DNA of 64,000 nt. It comes from Hymenobacter plasmatis (lineage in GTDB: Bacteria > Bacteroidota > Bacteroidia > Cytophagales > Hymenobacteraceae). This document shows positions 50,017-57,129 of this stretch, piece after piece. The notes under the pieces were generated by a model that was not told the DNA's origin, did not search any database, and saw nothing but the letters and a program-made list of their open reading frames with translations. The stretch is from assembly GCF_020711255.1 (NCBI RefSeq), contig NZ_JAJFAW010000007.1:124001-188000 (forward strand), read 5' to 3'. Every line of letters begins with the position of its first letter. The stretch's first letter is position 1. Position numbers and translations under genes: made by a program.

Positions 50017-50457
50017 TCAGAAAAATTAAAATATTTCGAAAGATGCCGATAAAGGTAGCCCCGACGGGTAAAGTCTCCACCCCGACGGCGTCACAGCCGG
50101 CCACGAAACTGCCGGCGCTGCCGAAGCTCCGGAATCAGGGCGGCCTCTAGATAGCAATTCCATTGGGAAGCTGGCATCATTCCATGTTTTACTGTAGTTC
50201 TCTCGCGGGGCATGTTCGCAACCGGACACTTGCCCGTTATCGAACGGATTTGTCAGAATTGGATAAGCTGTTTTTGGCTGTAAGATTAAGATTAATAGGT
50301 GGTTATAAAATTGGCACGTGGTTGGAATTTACCCTAATGCCCCTGGGCGGCAGATGCTCAAAACCGGACATGAGCATTTGTCTTGCGCCGGCCTCGCCAG
50401 GGGAGTTACAGTCATTCAGCTCAACTCATTTATCACCCACCTTTTTTTCTGCAAATC
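50017..50457. other. 441-nt intergenic stretch without a gene
   Basis: No convincing gene: the open frame across 50163-50457 continues out of frame into the next gene and has unlikely composition. TAAAGGTA at 50050-50057 is a near-match to a minus-strand -7 box for the subtilase gene. The part at about 50270-50340 is AT-rich and may hold the promoter of the 50458 gene, but I cannot point to clean elements. Confidence 0.5.
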
Positions 50458-50922
50458 ATGAAAACCTCGTTCAATGCTCCCGCAACTGCTACCTCTCGTT
50501 CTTTGGCTCCGGCCCAGGCCCTGCGCCCCGCATTGCTGGGGCTGCTGGCTCTGGCCGGCACTGGCATCGCCGGTCCAGCACTGGCCCAAGGCACCCAGCC
50601 GGTAACCGTGACCCAGCCCGATGGCGAAAGCCTGCGGGTGCGCTTCTACAACTCGACCAAAAAGCCGGCCGTTTTGGGAGTGGTGCAACTTGAAAATGGC
50701 CGCTGGATACTGCGCGAAACCCACAAGGAGCCCGCTTACGGCACCCTTTTGAAATTCAATAACCTGCCCAGTGGGAAGTATGCCGTGCTGCTGCGCGTGG
50801 GCCGCGACCGCTACCGCTACAACGTGCAGGTAGACACCAAAGCGCCGGGCACCACTACCATTGCCGTGCGCGAATCGACCTCGCACCGCGTAGAGAACGG
50901 GCTGGCTACGGCGTCTTTGTAA
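50458..50922 (+). CDS. Secreted beta-sandwich-like small protein
   Basis: 154-aa protein, ATG at 50458, with a signal peptide after a longer n-region (ALRPALLGLLALAGTGIAGPALAQ; cleavage about residue 43). The mature part (about 110 residues) looks all-beta: SLRVRFYNSTKKPAVLGVVQLENGRWILRETHKEPAYGTLLKFNNLPSGKYAVLLRVGRDRYRYNVQVDT, a pattern like Ig/FN3-type modules of extracytoplasmic proteins. No family named. Its 3' end overlaps the meaB gene on the other strand by 17 nt. Confidence 0.7.
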   Translation: MKTSFNAPATATSRSLAPAQALRPALLGLLALAGTGIAGPALAQGTQPVTVTQPDGESLRVRFYNSTKKPAVLGVVQLENGRWILRETHKEPAYGTLLKFNNLPSGKYAVLLRVGRDRYRYNVQVDTKAPGTTTIAVRESTSHRVENGLATASL

Positions 50923-51910
50923 CGCCCCCGGCTAGCCCCAGCAGTTCCGTAGCCGCTGCGAACGGTGTCAACCGTCCGGCGGCCACGGCTTGTTTGATGG
51001 CCGGGAGGCGGGCGCGCACGGCGCCATCGGCATAAAACCGCATTTCCAGCTCCTGCACAATGCTTTGATGCAGCCACTGGAGCTGCTGCTGCTGCCGCCG
51101 CTGCTGGAAGTACCCGCTTTGCCGGGTGGCCGCTGCGTAGTGCTCAATGGCTTCCCACACTTCGGCCAGCCCAGTGCCGCTCACGGCCGATGTGAGCAGC
51201 ACCGGCTGGGGCTGGCCCGAGGGCGCAGGTGGAAACAGGTGCAGCGCGTTCTGGTAGTCGACGCGGGCGCGGCGGGCGGCCTGCTCGTTGCCGTGGTCGG
51301 CCTTGGTGATGCACACGGCGTCGGCCATTTCCATGATGCCGCGCTTGAGGCCCTGAAGCTCGTCGCCGGCGCCGGCCAGCAGCAGCAGCAGAAAGAAATC
51401 GACCATGCCGTGCACAGTGGTTTCGGACTGGCCCACGCCCACGGTTTCCACAAAAATGACGTCGTGCCCCGCCGCTTCGCAGAGCAGCAGCGCCTCGCGG
51501 GTGGCGCGGGCCACGCCGCCCAAGCTGCCGCCGGCCGGGGAGGGGCGAATGAACGCCGCCGGGTGCGCCGCCAGCCACGGCATCCGGGTTTTATCGCCTA
51601 GGATGCTGCCGCCGCCGCGCTGGCTGCTGGGGTCTACGGCCAGCACCGCCAGCTTTTTGCCCAGTGTTTCCACCAAATACCGGCCCAACGCCTCAATAAA
51701 GGTGCTTTTGCCTACACCCGGTACCCCCGTGATGCCCACCCGCAGGCAGCGCCCGGTATGGGGCAGCACGGCTTGCAGCACGTCCTGGGTCAGGGCTTGG
51801 TCGGTGGGCAAGGTGCTCTCGGCCAGCGTGATGGCGCGGCCCAGCACCGTGCGGTTGCCGGCCAGGATGCCCTCGGCGTACTCGGTGGCGGAAAGGCGTT
51901 TGGGGGGCAA
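50906..51910 (-). CDS. meaB: Methylmalonyl-CoA mutase-associated GTPase
   Basis: 334-aa G3E-type GTPase that protects and reloads methylmalonyl-CoA mutase. Motifs: RVGITGVPGVGKSTFIEALG (P-loop), AVDPSSQRGGGSILGDKTRM, FVETVGVGQSE (switch), ITKADHGNEQAA (base recognition). N-terminal SATEYAEGILAGNRTVLGRAITLAESTLP is typical of MeaB/ArgK. The TTG at 51910 is used as start. No mutase gene lies in the window, although the acyl-CoA carboxylase beta subunit at 29973 may be in related metabolism. Confidence 0.93.
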   Translation of the reverse strand: MPPKRLSATEYAEGILAGNRTVLGRAITLAESTLPTDQALTQDVLQAVLPHTGRCLRVGITGVPGVGKSTFIEALGRYLVETLGKKLAVLAVDPSSQRGGGSILGDKTRMPWLAAHPAAFIRPSPAGGSLGGVARATREALLLCEAAGHDVIFVETVGVGQSETTVHGMVDFFLLLLLAGAGDELQGLKRGIMEMADAVCITKADHGNEQAARRARVDYQNALHLFPPAPSGQPQPVLLTSAVSGTGLAEVWEAIEHYAAATRQSGYFQQRRQQQQLQWLHQSIVQELEMRFYADGAVRARLPAIKQAVAAGRLTPFAAATELLGLAGGVTKTP

Positions 51911-51926
51911 AATATTGAGGTGGGGC

Positions 51927-51992
51927 GTTAGCTTGCGGCCGGATAAACGCTTGCCGTCTTAAAAAGGGCGTTTTTCCGGCCGCAAGCTAAAC
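51927..51992. repeat. Inverted repeat between meaB and the DUF5723 gene
   Basis: GTTAGCTTGCGGCCGGA-TAAACGC (51927-51950) is mirrored by GCGTTTT-TCCGGCCGCAAGCTAAAC (51968-51992). It lies in the divergent gap between two starts, so it will form a stem in DNA or in the leaders rather than a terminator. Confidence 0.75.
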
Positions 51993-52010
51993 CCGACACT
52001 CCTTTTCTGT

Positions 52011-53432
52011 ATGCGCCTTTCCTTACGTTTCCTGCCGCTGGCTGCCTTGCTGGCCCTGCCCGCGGCCGTGCAGGCCCAAAATGAGCTCAGCAATTTCACG
52101 GCCACCGGCCGAGGAGGCGTCATCAACACCTTTGCGCAGGACTACCAGGCCATCGGCATCAACCCCGCCAACCTGGGCCGCAACAGCGAATCGACGGTGG
52201 CCTTCACCATCGGGGAAGTAGGGGCGGGGCTGGCTTCCCGCTCGCTCAGCAAAACACTGTTCAAGCACATTCTCTTCGACAGCAACCAGGCCATTGGTCC
52301 CGCCGAAAGGGCCGAGCTCGTGAAGGGCTTCGAGGGCGCCAACGCCCTGAACTTTAACGTTGACGCTACCACGCTGGGCTTTGCCATCAGCCTGCCCAAC
52401 GGCTTGGGTGGCCTGGCCTTCAGCAACCGCCAGCGGGTGAGCTCCCACCTGGCCCTCAACCACAATGCCGCAGACGTCATCATCAACGGCAAGGACGCGG
52501 CCAGCGTGCAGCCGTACTACCCCACCACCCCGACGGGCACCCCCACGCTGCCGCCCCCGCCGCTGTCGACCTTTCTGGACGGCACGGCCATTCAGCTGGC
52601 CTGGACCAGCGAATACAACATTTCCTACGGCATGCTGGTGCTCGACCAGCCCGGCCTGAAGCTTTCGGCCGGGGCGGGCTACCGCTACATTCAGGGCATT
52701 GGCATTGCCGATATTCAGGTGGAAGGCGGCAACTTATCAGCCTACTCGGCGCTGTCGCCCATTTTCAACGTCGACTACGGCACCCTGGCCAGCAGCCCCC
52801 AGTTCAATGCCGAAACCGGCTCGGGGCTGCACCCCGTGGGCCACGGCCATGGCTACGACCTGGGCCTGGCCGCCGAAGTAGGCAAAATCATCCGCCTGGG
52901 CGCCTCGGTTACTGACCTGGGCACGATGACTTGGACCGGCAACGTGGTCACGGCCACCGACCAGAAGCTGCAGCGCCCCACCTCCACCAGCCTGCAGACC
53001 TACGATGTACTGACCGAAATCGTCAACCAATTCGACGCCAACCAAAGCAACTTTTTCACTTACCAGGCCGAGCAGAAGCGCACCGCCTCGCTGCCCGCCA
53101 AGGTGCGCCTGGGCGCCGGCATCCGCATCAGCAGCTTGTTTGAAGCGGGTGTGGATTTCACTGCTCCACTGAAAAAGGTGGCCGGCAACCTCACCTCGCC
53201 TTTCCTCGGCCTGGGCCTCGATTACAGGCCCACCCACTGGCTGCGCCTGAGCACCGGCGTGAGCGGCGGCGCGGGCTACGGCACCAGCCTGCCGCTGGGC
53301 CTCACGCTGGTAACGCTCTCCTGGGAAGCGGGCATCAGCTCGCGCGACGTGCTGGGCTACACCAACGAAAAGTCGCCTTACTACTCCGTGGCGCTGGGTT
53401 TCCTGCGGTTTAAGATTGGGAATAAGGAGTAG
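52011..53432 (+). CDS. DUF5723-type outer-membrane beta-barrel protein
   Basis: 473-aa exported protein (signal MRLSLRFLPLAALLALPAAVQAQ). The mature start NELSNFTATGRGGVINTFAQDYQAIGINPANLGRN and the repeated amphipathic strands ending LGYTNEKSPYYSVALGFLRFKIG fit the DUF5723 family of FadL/PorV-like barrels in Bacteroidota. Its role is unknown; by fold it sits in the outer membrane. It is followed by a modular repeat element that probably ends transcription. Confidence 0.78.
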   Translation: MRLSLRFLPLAALLALPAAVQAQNELSNFTATGRGGVINTFAQDYQAIGINPANLGRNSESTVAFTIGEVGAGLASRSLSKTLFKHILFDSNQAIGPAERAELVKGFEGANALNFNVDATTLGFAISLPNGLGGLAFSNRQRVSSHLALNHNAADVIINGKDAASVQPYYPTTPTGTPTLPPPPLSTFLDGTAIQLAWTSEYNISYGMLVLDQPGLKLSAGAGYRYIQGIGIADIQVEGGNLSAYSALSPIFNVDYGTLASSPQFNAETGSGLHPVGHGHGYDLGLAAEVGKIIRLGASVTDLGTMTWTGNVVTATDQKLQRPTSTSLQTYDVLTEIVNQFDANQSNFFTYQAEQKRTASLPAKVRLGAGIRISSLFEAGVDFTAPLKKVAGNLTSPFLGLGLDYRPTHWLRLSTGVSGGAGYGTSLPLGLTLVTLSWEAGISSRDVLGYTNEKSPYYSVALGFLRFKIGNKE

Positions 53433-53454
53433 GAACCGGGGACGTGAGAACAAA

Positions 53455-53622
53455 AACTCCCCTCCTTGGATAAGGAGGGGACGCTCAACTGCCAAGTTGA
53501 GCTGGGGTGGTTGGATTCGTTGAACGATGCCTGAACGGTTCCAGCGCTAGACGTTCAACGCCCGCAACCACCCCAGCTGGCGCTTCGCGCCAGCGTCCCC
53601 TCCTTGGTAAGGAGGGGAGTTT
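53455..53622. repeat. Modular palindromic repeat element, copy 2
   Basis: Outer hairpins CTCCCCTCCTTGG-ATAAGGAGGGGA and TCCCCTCCTTGGTAAGGAGGGGAGTT frame two variable hairpins (GCTCAACT-GCCA-AGTTGAGC and GGCGC-TTC-GCGCC) next to GGGGTGGTTG and CAACCACCCC boxes, with centre ATTCGTTGAACGATG. It ends in a T-run (GGGGAGTTTTTTT), so it is also a terminator between convergent genes. Confidence 0.85.
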
Positions 53623-53645
53623 TTTTGCTCTTTCTTCCTCCCTAA

Positions 53646-54734
53646 TTACGGCACCACTACAAAGCCTGGCAGCCCAAGCTTGCTGCGGCGGCCGCCCAGT
53701 TTCACGCCCTCGTCCACGTATTGGCAGTCCTTGCCCAGGGCGTTGGGCTGCTGAATAACGCCGAGGTTGGGGTTGTCTTCGCGGGCCACGTAGATGCGGC
53801 CGTCGGGGCCGCGCTGCAGGGCGCCGATTTTACGGTTGGCCGACTTGCCGACCAGGGTTTTGGCTTTTGTCTTGAGGTCGAACTGCCAGATTTCGGTTTG
53901 GCCGCCGCCCACGCCGTTGCAGGTGCCGTAGAGCTTGGTGCCATCGGGCGAAAACTCCACGCCGTAGGCCTCGGCAAAGGGGCCGAAGCTGGTGGGGTTG
54001 CTCACCTTGCCGGTGCTGCGGTCGAAGTCGTAGATCTCAAATTTGTTGGTTTCGCGCCACAGGGCGGCGGCCAGGTGGCGGCCATCGGGCGAGAATTTGA
54101 GGGCGCCGATGGCGTTGCGGCCGGGGCCGGCGTTCATGCTGCCCACGTTGCTCATAATGGGCTTGGCGGCCACCCCATCGGCCGTGACGAGGTACGACAC
54201 GAAGGCGTTGGAATTCCAGCGGTGGGCCACCACCCAGGTGTCGCGGCCGTTGGCGTGACGCACGGCGGCCAGCTTTTCGGCCACGGGCTGGATGAGGAGC
54301 AGGTTAAGGCGCGGCAGGTCGCCGTAGCCGTTGTCGCGGGTCATGTCCACGATGGAGTAGCGCAGGCCGTTGGGCGTGCCCTGCGGCGCCACCGTGAAAA
54401 TGTAGAACACGTTGCCCGAGCCGGGGTCAGGCACGATGAGGGCCGATTGGGTGCTGCTGCCGCTGCCCATCAGCTTGTGGCCGTTGGGCATGGGCTGGTG
54501 CTTGCGGTTCCACACGGTTTCGCCGTTGGTGTAGAACAGCAGTTCGCCGCGGGCGCTGGTGGCCACGGCACAGCCTTCGTAGGTGCTCATCTTGCCATCG
54601 CCGAGGGGCTTGGGCGTGCCATCGGCGAAGGTGAGGCCGGCCTGCTGGCCGAAGTACCAGATGTCGGTGGGCCGCTGGGCGCGGGCCGCCACCGAAACCA
54701 GCAACGGCAATAAGACGAGAAAAAGACGTTTCAT
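53646..54734 (-). CDS. Exported beta-propeller protein, gliding/T9SS style
   Basis: 362-aa protein with signal peptide (MKRLFLVLLPLLVSVAARAQ). The first part WYFGQQAGLTFADGTPKPLGDGKMSTYEGCAVATSARGELLFYTNGETVWNRKHQPMPNGHKLMGSGSSTQSALIVPDP is the classic propeller start of large gliding-motility/T9SS surface proteins. WD40-like blades with IGALKFSPDGRHLAAALW and YGVEFSPDGTKLYGTC follow. The PKD domains and C-terminal sorting domain of the large forms are absent, so this is a stand-alone propeller. Function unknown. Confidence 0.8.
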   Translation of the reverse strand: MKRLFLVLLPLLVSVAARAQRPTDIWYFGQQAGLTFADGTPKPLGDGKMSTYEGCAVATSARGELLFYTNGETVWNRKHQPMPNGHKLMGSGSSTQSALIVPDPGSGNVFYIFTVAPQGTPNGLRYSIVDMTRDNGYGDLPRLNLLLIQPVAEKLAAVRHANGRDTWVVAHRWNSNAFVSYLVTADGVAAKPIMSNVGSMNAGPGRNAIGALKFSPDGRHLAAALWRETNKFEIYDFDRSTGKVSNPTSFGPFAEAYGVEFSPDGTKLYGTCNGVGGGQTEIWQFDLKTKAKTLVGKSANRKIGALQRGPDGRIYVAREDNPNLGVIQQPNALGKDCQYVDEGVKLGGRRSKLGLPGFVVVP

Positions 54735-54817
54735 AAGGTGAAGAATCGGGTTGTGGTGGAGCTAAACGAAAAAATCGTGCCGACTGGTGTATGCCTTAAA
54801 AGTGGTAGCTCAACTGC

Positions 54818-56122
54818 CTACTGCCGGCGCCATTCCGGCCGGGCCAGCAGTAAGACCACCACCCCCAGCAGCGCCAGCGGCATCAGAAAATACACCACGT
54901 GCAGCCCCGCGGGGTTGCCCAGCGCCAGGGCCAGCCCGTTGAGCGGCAGCAGCAGCGGGAGCAGCAGTATCAGCAACAGCCACTTCCACCGCGTGGCGAG
55001 CCGAAGCCCAAACGCCAGCAGCGGCAACAGCAGCACCGCGTCGTAGTACAAATGGTAGGTGGTCAGGAGCGTCAGCGTGCTCAGTACCAGGAAAACGTAC
55101 CAGTCGGCCAGCGGCCGGCCCTGCTGCCGGAGCCACACCAGCCGCAGCCCCGTCGCTACCCACAGCGCCCCGTGGAGCAGGAGGTGCCAGGCGCTGCTGC
55201 CCGGCCGCAGCCACTCCAGCACGTTGCCCAGTTCCAGGCGCAAGGTCATGCCTTGGGTGAGCGGATAGTCCGGGTCGGAGGGGTCGAAGGATTGGGCCAG
55301 CACCTGGGCCAGCAGGTGCTGGTAGGTGGGCAGCAAGTTGGCCGGAAATGCTGCCCAATGCCAGGCCACGGCGCTAAGCAGCGCCACTACGGCCGCTGCC
55401 ACGGCCAGAGCCAGCCACTGCTTCTTCCATAAAAACCAGGCGGCAAAAGGCAGGAGCAGCGTCACCTTAAAAGCGGCGAGGCCCAGCAGCACGCCCGCCA
55501 CCACAGGGGCCCAGGCAGGTGCGGGAGAAAGTTCGATTCCAGTTGTGTTCGAACCAGCTGAGGGCGAAAGTTGAGCTGAAAAGCCTGGGCTCGATAAGCA
55601 CCCTACCGCCAACGCACCCACGCCCAGCGCCAGCGCCACAAAAGTGGGCTGGCCCGTGAGCAGGGCGGGTACAGTGCCTTTCAAGGCTAGCGCCACTATT
55701 AGAAACTGCCACCACGCAACCGTTTGCCCAGTTTCAGCCTGCAGCAGGGCCTGCCACAGCCGCGCCACCAGCACCAAGCTCATAAGCGCCATGGTGCCCC
55801 ACAGCGGCCACGCCAGCGCATACGGCAGCCGGCCCACCGTGAGGCCAAAGAGCGCGGCAGCCCACGGCGGATACAGAAAAGGCAGGTTGGGCAGGCCGGG
55901 CTGGGTGCGGCTCTGGATATTCTCTTTCTGGATGATGCGCTGCCAGCCCTGCTTGAGGGTGACATCGTGGTAGGGATTGGCGCCGGTGCGCAGCACGGCC
56001 TGGCCCACGTAGCAGGTGCGGAAATCCATGGGCCGGTCGGCGTCGGGGCGGGGCTCGCGGAGCACGCGGCTGAGGTTGAACAAGGCCACCAGAGCCAGAA
56101 AAAGCAGAAGAAAGCGCGGCAC
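54818..56122 (-). CDS. GT87-like polytopic mannosyltransferase family protein
   Basis: 434-aa protein with about 10-11 membrane helices. The first periplasmic loop MDFRTCYVGQAVLRTGANPYHD and the later LPFLYPPWAAALFGLTVGRLPYALAWPLWG match the GT87 (DUF2029) pattern of polyprenol-dependent glycosyltransferases. The catalytic Asp is likely in RPMDFR. It starts with GTG. It lies between the propeller and L,D-transpeptidase genes on the same strand with gaps of about 64-83 nt. Substrate unknown. Confidence 0.8.
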   Translation of the reverse strand: MPRFLLLFLALVALFNLSRVLREPRPDADRPMDFRTCYVGQAVLRTGANPYHDVTLKQGWQRIIQKENIQSRTQPGLPNLPFLYPPWAAALFGLTVGRLPYALAWPLWGTMALMSLVLVARLWQALLQAETGQTVAWWQFLIVALALKGTVPALLTGQPTFVALALGVGALAVGCLSSPGFSAQLSPSAGSNTTGIELSPAPAWAPVVAGVLLGLAAFKVTLLLPFAAWFLWKKQWLALAVAAAVVALLSAVAWHWAAFPANLLPTYQHLLAQVLAQSFDPSDPDYPLTQGMTLRLELGNVLEWLRPGSSAWHLLLHGALWVATGLRLVWLRQQGRPLADWYVFLVLSTLTLLTTYHLYYDAVLLLPLLAFGLRLATRWKWLLLILLLPLLLPLNGLALALGNPAGLHVVYFLMPLALLGVVVLLLARPEWRRQ

Positions 56123-56186
56123 CGCGGCAAGTTAGCGCCTAGCTCAACTTGGGCGGGGCCGGTGCCTATTAGAGGCCCAACCTGGG

Positions 56187-56954
56187 CTAGTGCCCGGCTG
56201 CGGCTAGTTGGGCTGGTGGAGCTGGCTCGTGGTGCTTTTCAAAATACGCGTAGCCCGGCATCAGCCTCCGCCAAAAGGCCTGGTGCGGGCTGGCCAGGTG
56301 CCTGGCCAGCTCAATTTCCGTCATGGCAAACGGGAAAATGTGCACCGGAATTACCGCCTGGCCGGCTGCCCGCGCCATGATGGCCAGCAGGTACACTTCC
56401 TCAATGCCGGCGTCGGTGATGGGCAGGCAGCCCACCGTGACTTCGCCGCCGTGGATGAAAATATCGCCGCCGGGCTCGGGCTCGCCCAGGGCGCGGTCGG
56501 CGGCGTTGGGGTAGTTCAGGCCCAGCGAAAGGTGGTAGTTGCTCTTGGGATTGAAGCGGTCGATTTCGTAAAAGCCTTCGGGCACCTGGTAATCACCGGC
56601 GCGGCGCTTTGGGCCGAGGCTGCCGGAGGTAGCGGCCAGCGGGTAGCAGTGCAGCAGCTCAAACGGGCCGGTGCCCTGGTTGCGGGCCCAAACCTCGAGT
56701 TCGCGGTGCGTTTTGATGAGGCGGAAGAAGATTTCCAGCCGCTGGGCATCGAGGGAGTGGGAGCGCAGGCGGTGGGCCACGGCGGGCCCGGCCATGGCCT
56801 GCGCAGCCCTCACCCGCGGAAACTGCAGTTGCTGCTGCCAAAAGGCGAGCGAATGAGCGTGGGCCATGCTGTCGGTGGAAGTGGTGCAGGATTGAGCTAA
56901 CAATTGGTAAATGGGCAGCGCCACCAATACGCAGCACGACAGTCGACGCAACAT
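56187..56954 (-). CDS. L,D-transpeptidase family protein (YafK/DpaA-like)
   Basis: 255-aa exported YkuD-domain protein; N-terminal hydrophobic signal (CCVLVALPIYQLLAQS). The catalytic part reads IFFRLIKTHRELEVWARNQG (strand pattern), YQVPEGFYEIDRFNPKSNYHLSLGLNYPNAAD, and IFIHGGEVTVGCLPITDAGIEEVYLLAI, with the catalytic Cys in HGGEVTVGC. Members cross-link peptidoglycan or cleave Braun-lipoprotein/peptidoglycan links, as YafK/DpaA does. The last 30 residues are Pro/Ala-rich. Confidence 0.88.
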   Translation of the reverse strand: MLRRLSCCVLVALPIYQLLAQSCTTSTDSMAHAHSLAFWQQQLQFPRVRAAQAMAGPAVAHRLRSHSLDAQRLEIFFRLIKTHRELEVWARNQGTGPFELLHCYPLAATSGSLGPKRRAGDYQVPEGFYEIDRFNPKSNYHLSLGLNYPNAADRALGEPEPGGDIFIHGGEVTVGCLPITDAGIEEVYLLAIMARAAGQAVIPVHIFPFAMTEIELARHLASPHQAFWRRLMPGYAYFEKHHEPAPPAQLAAAGH

Positions 56955-57056
56955 AAAACCAGCCGGAAGGAAGGGAGATGTGCCTACAACGACATTCAGC
57001 TTTCCCTATTTCGTTAGGCTCAATAAAAGGCTGATGCGGCTGGATAAGCTCCGCAA

Positions 57057-57089
57057 TTGAGCTGCTGCCCGGCTTGCTGGCTACCTTCG
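57057..57089 (+). promoter_or_regulatory. Candidate promoter of the YncE-phosphoesterase gene
   Basis: TTG (57057-57059), a 22-nt gap, then TACCTTCG (57082-57089; one mismatch to TAnnTTTG), 40 nt before the ATG at 57130. Confidence 0.35.
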
Positions 57090-57129
57090 TGCTGTGCAGC
57101 GGGGCCTGTGTTCCCGCCGTCGCCTGCCT

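Noticed and set aside
50163..50693. Possible gene spanning the gap before the 50458 gene
   Set aside because: Its second half is out of frame with the well-supported secreted protein and the first half has no recognisable features.
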